From: Gammaproteobacteria bacterium
GTDB lineage: Bacteria; Pseudomonadota; Gammaproteobacteria; Chromatiales; Chromatiaceae
Assembly (NCBI GenBank): GCA_019136395.1
Contig: JAGVUH010000439.1
Location: forward strand, 1-7,055
Direction of reading: 5' to 3'
DNA length: 7,055 nt
Shown here: in pieces, positions 1-4,780 of the stretch
Numbering within the stretch: position 1 is the first letter of the stretch
Layout: every line of letters begins with the position of its first letter
Made by a program: the position numbers and the translations under genes
The notes under the pieces: model-generated
Seen by the model: the letters and a program-made list of their open reading frames with translations, nothing else
Databases searched by the model: none
What the model was told of the DNA's origin: nothing

Positions 1-63
1 GCGACCATCGAGGTCCATCTCTGCCCGGAGGAGGACTCCCCTCCTCACCCAGCAGTGAGCTGA
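1..63 (+). CDS. C-terminal end of an upstream gene (partial, uncertain)
   Basis: Frame 1 is open from the left edge to a TGA at 61-63 and reads ATIEVHLCPEEDSPPHPAVS. The start of this stretch resembles the last beta strand of a GHKL ATPase (the G-T-x-I-E-V-x-L-P type of ending seen in many histidine kinases), followed by a short polar, proline-rich tail. Only 20 codons are visible, so the family assignment is a guess. Another frame (starting at base 3) also stays open until about base 206, but its proline/serine-rich translation does not look like protein. An inverted repeat at 28-46 lies inside this presumed coding end. Extending the sequence leftwards would settle it. Confidence 0.35.
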   Translation, partial: ATIEVHLCPEEDSPPHPAVS

Positions 64-237
64 AGACGCGCTCTGAAACAGCGACGCTGCCTTTACCCGC
101 TCCCCCTCCCGACGCCCACGCTGAACCCTGCATGGGACCTCGCCCTGGCCCGCCGCGGATGAGATCCGCCGAGGGGGTCGGGACCGATTCATGCAGTCAG
201 CCGTGATTTTTCAACTAGCCACCGCAACAGGCCCATC
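64..237 (+). other. Non-coding leader upstream of the GDT1-family gene
   Basis: No convincing gene lies here. Visible structure includes a short palindrome CAGCGACGCTG at 79-89 and a 6-bp hairpin GCGGAT-GAG-ATCCGC at 155-169. GGTC/GACC symmetry follows in 177-186, and there is a T5 run at 207-211. A 7-bp hairpin (GAGGAGG, loop ACTCC, CCTCCTC) lies just upstream at 28-46. Manganese exporters of this family are often controlled by a yybP-ykoY riboswitch, but its hallmark GGGGAGTAG core is not seen here. No clear -35/-10 pair could be assigned. The gene's own ribosome-binding site is weak: CAGG at 228-231, six bases before the ATG. Confidence 0.4.
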
Positions 238-834
238 ATGTCCATCCTTGAATTCCTCACCGCCATCCTCTCCACCTTCGGCCTGATCTTTCTGGCCGAG
301 ATCGGCGACAAAAGTCAGCTCGTCTGCATGACCCTTGCCGCGCGCCACCGTCACCCCCCCGTGCTGCTCGGGGCCGTGGCCGCCTTCCTGGTGCTCAATA
401 CCCTGGCCGTCGTCTTTGGGGCGGGCCTGGCGCAATGGATTCCGGAGCAGGTCCTGGCCGGGGCGGTGGCCATCCTCTTCGGGGTCTTTGGCATCAAATC
501 CCTGCTCACCAAGGAAGAGGCGGAGGACCCGGACGGGGAGGTGGTGGAAAAGCCCGGCCATGGCATCTTCGTCACCACCTTCATGATGCTGTTTCTGGCC
601 GAGATGGGCGACAAGACCCAGTTGGCCGTGGCGGGCCTGGCGGTCACCTTGCCCCCGTCAGCGGTCTGGTTGGGCGCCACCCTGGCCTTGATCATTACCT
701 CGGCCCTGGGCATCTGGCTGGGCGTCACCCTGCTGCGGCGCATCCCCATCCATCGTCTCCACCAGATCAGCGGGGTGTTTTTCCTCGTCCTGGCCGCCTT
801 CGCCGCGGCGCAGGTCTTTGGCAGCCTAGGCTAA
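238..834 (+). CDS. GDT1/TMEM165 (UPF0016) family cation transporter, probable Mn2+/Ca2+ exporter
   Basis: A 198-residue inner-membrane protein. It carries the two family signature motifs, E-I-G-D-K-S-Q at residues 21-27 and E-M-G-D-K-T-Q at 122-128, one in each of two inverted-repeat halves of about three helices. Hydrophobic segments fall at roughly 5-20, 41-62, 71-90, 110-135, 141-166 and 175-195. An acidic, charged loop at about 91-107 (KEEAEDPDGEVVE) joins the halves. In this family the acidic and polar residues of the two motifs form the cation pathway. Characterised members export Mn2+ (bacterial MneA) or exchange Ca2+/Mn2+ for protons (yeast Gdt1, TMEM165), so metal export is inferred by family. 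The length is normal for a bacterial two-motif member. The ATG at 238 is the natural start because the first helix begins immediately after it. The gene converges on bphP and has no obvious functional link to it. Confidence 0.93.
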   Translation: MSILEFLTAILSTFGLIFLAEIGDKSQLVCMTLAARHRHPPVLLGAVAAFLVLNTLAVVFGAGLAQWIPEQVLAGAVAILFGVFGIKSLLTKEEAEDPDGEVVEKPGHGIFVTTFMMLFLAEMGDKTQLAVAGLAVTLPPSAVWLGATLALIITSALGIWLGVTLLRRIPIHRLHQISGVFFLVLAAFAAAQVFGSLG

Positions 835-881
835 CCTTGATGAGGCGGCTCGCTACCTCTCTGACCATGAAAGACAGGTCT

Positions 882-951
882 GATGGCGGACGCCAACCGT
901 CATGAAGCGGCGTGCCATCTCCCCTGAAAAGGAAATGAGAGGGATGTTTTT
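882..951. terminator. Inverted repeats in the convergent gap, possible terminator
   Basis: The gap between the transporter stop (834) and the bphP stop (954) holds two hairpins. The first pairs GATGGC (882-887) and ACGCC (890-894) with GGCGT (909-913) and GCCATC (914-919). That is 11 pairs with a GG bulge and a 14-base loop, but no T run follows on either strand. The second pairs CATCTC (916-921) with GGGATG (941-946), including one G-T pair, and is followed by T5 at 947-951 on the plus strand. It could end transcription of the transporter gene. The two hairpins share bases 916-919, so they are mutually exclusive. Termination is inferred from this structure and the convergent layout, and the second hairpin is weak. 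Confidence 0.35.
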
Positions 952-953
952 GG

Positions 954-3164
954 TCAATGGCGGGGTGGCAGGCGCGAGGGATCGGTGCCGCCACTCGCCT
1001 CGTACCACATCAAATGCTCCAGCAGTTCCGTCGTGCGGGCCACCGAGGCGTGGAGGTTGCAGAGGATGGCGGGGACCTGGCCCACCTCCAGGGTGTTGCG
1101 CACTTCCCGCGCGGCGAGTTGGGCATTGCCGAGGATACCCGTCAGCAGCTCGGGGAATAGGCGGTCCCCCTCCAGATCGGCGGGGACCAGGAGCAACCGG
1201 GCCTCGGCGCTCAGGCTGTCCTGGAATTGCCGGCGCGCCATTTCCGCCGCCCGCAGATCGCTCAGGTCGTTGCCAATCAGGACATAGCCAAGGTGGATAT
1301 CCTGACCCGACACCACCGGATCGAGGCGCAGCAGAAAGGGCCGGGTCTCCCCGCTGGGGACGCGGAGCCTGACCTCGCCCCGCCAGGGGTGATGGTCCTC
1401 CAGTGCGCCCAGGACCCCCGCCCTGGCCTCGGGTTGCGGATCTAGGAGCGGCAGGAGGTCAGCCAGGCGCGTCGGCCGTTGGTCCCGGGGCAGCAGGCCG
1501 GCGAAGGCCCGGTTGAGCAGGATGATGCGTTGGGTGGCATCGGCGATGACCAGGGGGTGTTCGGTGAGGGCCAGCCGGGCGCTGAACTCCTTGACCTGAT
1601 GCTGGGTGATGAGCAGGCGGATGGAGCGGACTTCCTGCATGACATCGGCCACGGCATTGCCGATCTGCCGGGCGGTGGTCAGGTCCTGGTGGGTCCAGGG
1701 ATCGGCGGTCCCCTTGACCACCTCCCGCCAGCGGGCAAAGGAGAGGCGAGGGGAGATGTCCCGGGAGTCGGCACCTCCCTTGGCCCCCTCATGGGGATTG
1801 CCGCCCCAGGTCAGGGTGCGGACCCGTTCCGGCCGGAACCAGAGCAGGTATTCCCCGGGGCTGAAGGAGAGGGGGACCGCCAGCACCCCGGCCGCCCCCG
1901 GCAGCAGGCCGGCGAAGCCGGGTTCCCGCTGGGCCAGGTCATGGATGGCCGTGGGGGTGGTGCTGGCTTGCTGGTCCAGCCAGACCCCGATGGCGCGCAG
2001 CTCCGGCACCCCGGGGACCTCCCCGGCGGCGAGCACCCCCTCGTCGCGCACCAGGGCCAGACCGCTGGCCCGCAGGGCCCGCAGCAACTCCTCGGGATAG
2101 TCGAAGAGCCCCCGCTCCCAGGCCCCCTGGGTGGCGACGGCCGAGATCATGCGCTCACCCAGATGGCGCACGGCTAGCTCCGCCTGGGACTGGGCGAAGC
2201 CCTCGAGGGCGGTGATGCGGGTGGCGATGGCCTCCGCCAACAGGGCGCAGACGACGCGGATCGGGTACTGCACTAGGCGGGGACCGTCGTGGTGGCAGAG
2301 CACCAGCCCCCACAGCCGGCCATTGACCATCAGGGAGGTGCTCATGGTCGCGCGCACGCCCATGTTGCGCAGGTACTGGATGTGAATGGGGGACATGGCC
2401 CGCAGGCAGCACAGGGACATGTCCAGGGGCGCGTGCTGGAAGGGTGCCAGGGGCGGCTCCAGGGGCACGGGGGGGTCATCCACGTCCCTCAGGAAGCGCA
2501 GGCGATTGCGCTCGTACAGGCGCCGCGCGATCTGGGGGATATCCGCGGCCGGGTAGCGGTTGCCGAGGTAGGGTTCTTGCTCCGGTCGGCGCGCCTCGGC
2601 GATGACGGTCCCATGGCCCTCCTCATCGAACTGGTAGACCATGACCCGGTTGTAACCGGCCAGGTCCTTGAAGAGCCGCGCCGCCGTATCCGCCAGGGCC
2701 GTGAGGGAGAAGGCCCCGGCGATCGCCTTGAGGGCGTCCTGGACGAAGGCCCGCAGGTCGGCGGACGGGGCGGCCACCTCCAGTTCGACGATCAGCCCGC
2801 CGCCGGGGGGGCGATGGAGGGAGCCATCGAGGGCCACGTCCAGGCTGGCGACCTCGCAACGCACGGCGACGGGGAGGGTGTCGAGGGGCTCCGTCAGCCG
2901 GGAGCGGACGCGGCTGGCCAGAGTGCCCCCCAGGGCCGACAGGGGCAGGCCCAGGAGGGGACCCCACAGCCGGAGGAAGGCCGCGGCATTGGCGCTGGCC
3001 TGGACGATGACCAGCTCCGGTTCCGTCACCACCAGCAGGGCGCCATGAGGCTGGATGGCACCGGCCAGGTGGATCTGTTCCAGCTCGCAATTGGACAGGT
3101 CCGCCTCGCCAAAGCGGGTGGGTTCCGCCGGGCGGAGTTGCTCGCAGCGGGGCGGGGCCGTCAT
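954..3164 (-). CDS. bphP: Bacteriophytochrome without kinase domain (PAS-GAF-PHY-PAS-two-helix output), PpsR antagonist type
   Basis: A 736-residue cytoplasmic biliverdin photoreceptor. The PAS domain (about 20-130) has the chromophore cysteine C26 in the context NCELEQIHLAGAIQPHG. The GAF domain (about 145-320) has PAADIP at 205-210 (usual form PASDIP, conserved D208), SPIH with pyrrole-water H261, and CHH at 290-292. I260 occupies the place of the cyanobacterial/plant GAF cysteine, so attachment is through the PAS cysteine as in bacteriophytochromes. The PHY domain (about 325-515) has tongue motifs WGGNP (453-457) and PRLSF (472-476). A fourth, PAS-type domain (about 525-640) follows. The last part (about 645-720) resembles a histidine-kinase dimerisation hairpin but lacks the H-box histidine, and no ATPase follows. 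This matches BphP1 of Bradyrhizobium and Rhodopseudomonas (also without a functional kinase), which binds PpsR and relieves repression in far-red light. The start is set by the ATGA overlap with ppsR and a GGAG site seven bases upstream. Confidence 0.93.
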   Translation of the reverse strand: MTAPPRCEQLRPAEPTRFGEADLSNCELEQIHLAGAIQPHGALLVVTEPELVIVQASANAAAFLRLWGPLLGLPLSALGGTLASRVRSRLTEPLDTLPVAVRCEVASLDVALDGSLHRPPGGGLIVELEVAAPSADLRAFVQDALKAIAGAFSLTALADTAARLFKDLAGYNRVMVYQFDEEGHGTVIAEARRPEQEPYLGNRYPAADIPQIARRLYERNRLRFLRDVDDPPVPLEPPLAPFQHAPLDMSLCCLRAMSPIHIQYLRNMGVRATMSTSLMVNGRLWGLVLCHHDGPRLVQYPIRVVCALLAEAIATRITALEGFAQSQAELAVRHLGERMISAVATQGAWERGLFDYPEELLRALRASGLALVRDEGVLAAGEVPGVPELRAIGVWLDQQASTTPTAIHDLAQREPGFAGLLPGAAGVLAVPLSFSPGEYLLWFRPERVRTLTWGGNPHEGAKGGADSRDISPRLSFARWREVVKGTADPWTHQDLTTARQIGNAVADVMQEVRSIRLLITQHQVKEFSARLALTEHPLVIADATQRIILLNRAFAGLLPRDQRPTRLADLLPLLDPQPEARAGVLGALEDHHPWRGEVRLRVPSGETRPFLLRLDPVVSGQDIHLGYVLIGNDLSDLRAAEMARRQFQDSLSAEARLLLVPADLEGDRLFPELLTGILGNAQLAAREVRNTLEVGQVPAILCNLHASVARTTELLEHLMWYEASGGTDPSRLPPRH

Positions 3165-4537
3165 GGCTGGGCTCCGGCCCGTTCCTCGCCATCCAGGCCG
3201 TAGCGGCTGAATTTGACGTACAGGCTCTGGCGACTGATGCCCAGAAGCTCGGCGGCGACCGTCCGGTTCCCGGCGGCGAGGTCCAGGGCGGCCTCGATGT
3301 AGTGACGTTCAATGACCTCCGTCGCCTCGTCGACCAGGCGCCGCAGACTGGTCCTGCCCACCCGCTTGGAGAGGATGTCGAGCCACTGGCCCGAGGTGCT
3401 GGCGCGGTTCTCCGTGGACAGGCGGCGATCGATGTTGCGGGTGCAGACGCCAATGTGCGTGGGATTGGTCGGCGCGTTGCCCACGGCGGAGATCTCCACC
3501 TCAATCTCGGAGCCCAGTTCGCCGTAGAGCCTGGTCGAGAACAGCCGCACGGCGCCGAGACGCCGGACATTGGCCAGAAGCACCGTGAGGTCGGCGCCCG
3601 GGCGGCCGAGCCAGCGCCCCAGGGGTTTGCCAAGGATCGCGGTCTCGGAGCCCATCTGCACCAGGTCGAGAAAGGCGCGGTTGGCCCGGAGGATAGCGCC
3701 CTGATGGTCGATGACGGTAAAGGCATCGGGGCTGCGCTCGACCAGGTGCTCGAGCGGGGACTCGCGCCAGGTGGGGTGGGCGGGGAGCGGCCCCTCGGCC
3801 GGGGCGAACTGCACCAGGAAGACCGGGTGGGCCTGGGCCACCATGAGGGAGGCGCGGGCGAACCAGGGGTCGCGCGCCGCGCCGATCCGCACCAGGGTGC
3901 CGGGGGCGCCGCCCCGTTCCCGCACCTCATGCAGCATGCCCAGGAAGGTATCCAGGTCCTCCGGGCGGAGGCAGTCCAGCAGGCGGCGGGCGGGGTTGGC
4001 CTTGGGCGGGCCGCTACCGAGGCCAAAGGTGCGCGCCGCCATGGGGTTGGCCTCCAGGACGCCGTAATCCCGGGCGTCCAGCAGCAGCACCGCCTCGCTG
4101 GAGGCGTTGACCAGGTGAAGGTAGCGGGTCTCGATCTCGCGCAGCTTCAGATAATCCTGGGCCATCGCCTGTTGTGTCTTGATCAGACGGTTCTGGATCT
4201 CGGTGACCCCCTGCAGGCTCTTGCCCACCGCGACCAGGTCCTGACTGCCGTCCTGACGGAAGGTGGTGTACTCAACGGCGACCTCGCGGCCGCTGGGCAG
4301 CCGCTGGACCAGGGGGCGAAAGGGGGAAAGCCCCCGGGCCTGGACCTCGCCGAGGATACGCCCCAGCAGGAGTGCATCCCGTTCCGGGACGGTCGCCGCC
4401 CAAGGCTGGCCGATCCAGGCCGTCGCCGCTTCTTCGGCGAAGACGCCCGCCAGGGTGGCGTCCCGGATGACGCCGTCCCGGTCCAGGGAGAGCAGGATGT
4501 CAGGGGCGGCAAGTGGGGGTTCGATCATGAGCGTCAC
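3161..4537 (-). CDS. ppsR: Transcriptional repressor PpsR/CrtJ of photosynthesis genes
   Basis: A 458-residue DNA-binding regulator with the full PpsR layout. It has an N-terminal PAS (about 10-110) and a glutamine-containing helical linker (about 113-137, IQNRLIKTQQAMAQ). PAS1 (about 138-245) and PAS2 (about 260-370) follow, then a Fis-type helix-turn-helix at 413-447 with the family signature LLGISRQSLYVKFSRYGL. PpsR/CrtJ represses bacteriochlorophyll, carotenoid and light-harvesting genes by binding TGT-N12-ACA palindromes as an oligomer. The only cysteines are C189 and C365. None lies in the helix-turn-helix, where CrtJ and several PpsR proteins carry the redox-responsive one. The GTG at 4537 gives MTLMIEPPLA; an in-frame ATG at 4528 (MIEPPLA) is equally possible, and neither has a clear Shine-Dalgarno site. 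It overlaps bphP by four bases and heads the operon. Confidence 0.93.
   Translation of the reverse strand: MTLMIEPPLAAPDILLSLDRDGVIRDATLAGVFAEEAATAWIGQPWAATVPERDALLLGRILGEVQARGLSPFRPLVQRLPSGREVAVEYTTFRQDGSQDLVAVGKSLQGVTEIQNRLIKTQQAMAQDYLKLREIETRYLHLVNASSEAVLLLDARDYGVLEANPMAARTFGLGSGPPKANPARRLLDCLRPEDLDTFLGMLHEVRERGGAPGTLVRIGAARDPWFARASLMVAQAHPVFLVQFAPAEGPLPAHPTWRESPLEHLVERSPDAFTVIDHQGAILRANRAFLDLVQMGSETAILGKPLGRWLGRPGADLTVLLANVRRLGAVRLFSTRLYGELGSEIEVEISAVGNAPTNPTHIGVCTRNIDRRLSTENRASTSGQWLDILSKRVGRTSLRRLVDEATEVIERHYIEAALDLAAGNRTVAAELLGISRQSLYVKFSRYGLDGEERAGAQP
3172..3175 (-). promoter_or_regulatory. Ribosome-binding site of bphP inside the end of ppsR
   Basis: On the minus strand GGAG stands seven bases before the bphP ATG (3164-3162), inside the last codons of ppsR. 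Together with the ATGA stop/start overlap it fixes the bphP start and suggests that bphP translation is coupled to ppsR translation. Confidence 0.6.
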
Positions 4538-4549
4538 GCCCGGGTGACA
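4532..4549 (-). promoter_or_regulatory. Candidate PpsR operator over the ppsR start
   Basis: The minus strand reads TGTCACCCGGGCGTGACG, an 18-base palindrome. It matches the known PpsR/CrtJ box TGTca-N8-tgACA (TGT-N12-ACA) at every consensus position except the last base (G for A). It lies at, and just upstream of, the ppsR start codon: the GTG at 4537-4535 is part of the right arm. Binding here would block initiation or early elongation and give autorepression of ppsR-bphP. The match is direct; function is inferred. Confidence 0.55.
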
Positions 4550-4556
4550 GGCCGGT

Positions 4557-4586
4557 TCTATAAGTGGTCACCTATGTTACCTAAAT
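4557..4586 (-). promoter_or_regulatory. Possible ppsR-bphP promoter with a second imperfect palindrome
   Basis: On the minus strand, TATAGA (4562-4557) is a plausible -10 box with 4 of 6 consensus matches. The best -35 candidate 17 bases upstream, TTTAGG (4585-4580), is poor. Between them lies the imperfect palindrome GGTAACATAGGTGACC (4581-4566), which shares GTGAC/GTCAC half-sites with the operator at 4532-4549. The two centres are about 33 bp apart, close to three helical turns. A transcript from this -10 would start near 4550 and leave only a very short leader. The weak -35 fits a promoter that is activator-dependent or uses another sigma factor, but it could also be misassigned. Confidence 0.3.
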
Positions 4587-4620
4587 CCCTTTGGCGGGCA
4601 CCGACTTTATCCCCAGCCCC

Positions 4621-4780
4621 ACGGGGTTCGCGGGGGTGCCGTTTCTGTCCGGCAGGGCGAACACCGCGAGTCCGGGGGCGACGGAGTTGGTCGGGAAGGG
4701 TGGGCGTCGCGGGCTTGGCTGTGACCGGGTTTGTCGGGGGTGCCGCGGCCCCGGGGGCGATGGGGTTCAGTCCGGGAGGG
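4621..4780. repeat. Degenerate GC-rich repeats between the hybrid kinase gene and ppsR
   Basis: Four imperfect copies of a motif close to aCGGGGTTcGtCGGGgGTG appear on the plus strand at 4621-4641, 4681-4701, 4724-4745 and 4760-4780. Copies one and three also share the ending GGGGGTGCCG. Copies two and four are each preceded by CCGGGGGCGA (4672-4681 and 4751-4760). The last copy overlaps the kinase stop codon (4767-4769). Spacing is irregular (about 60, 43 and 36 bases). No hairpin with a T run, and hence no classical terminator for the kinase gene, is visible in the gap. The repeats may be protein-binding sites, an old duplicated segment, or compositional bias. Confidence 0.35.

Noticed and set aside
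1..237. yybP-ykoY manganese riboswitch before the transporter gene
   Set aside because: It was expected from the gene family, but the conserved GGGGAGTAG-type core and its partner loop could not be found by eye. A covariance search could overturn this.
2380..2390. GAF-domain chromophore cysteine as in plant or cyanobacterial phytochromes
   Set aside because: The position before H261 is isoleucine. The conserved N-terminal C26 is the bacteriophytochrome attachment site, so the pigment should be biliverdin.
2289..3203. A 304-codon plus-strand open frame and a similar one at 1479-2177
   Set aside because: Both are antisense to well-conserved phytochrome domains, and their translations are compositionally biased with no recognisable motif.
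2623..4026. A 467-codon minus-strand open frame
   Set aside because: It is an alternative frame spanning the end of ppsR and the start of bphP, rich in P, R, S and A. The in-frame PpsR and phytochrome domains account for this DNA.
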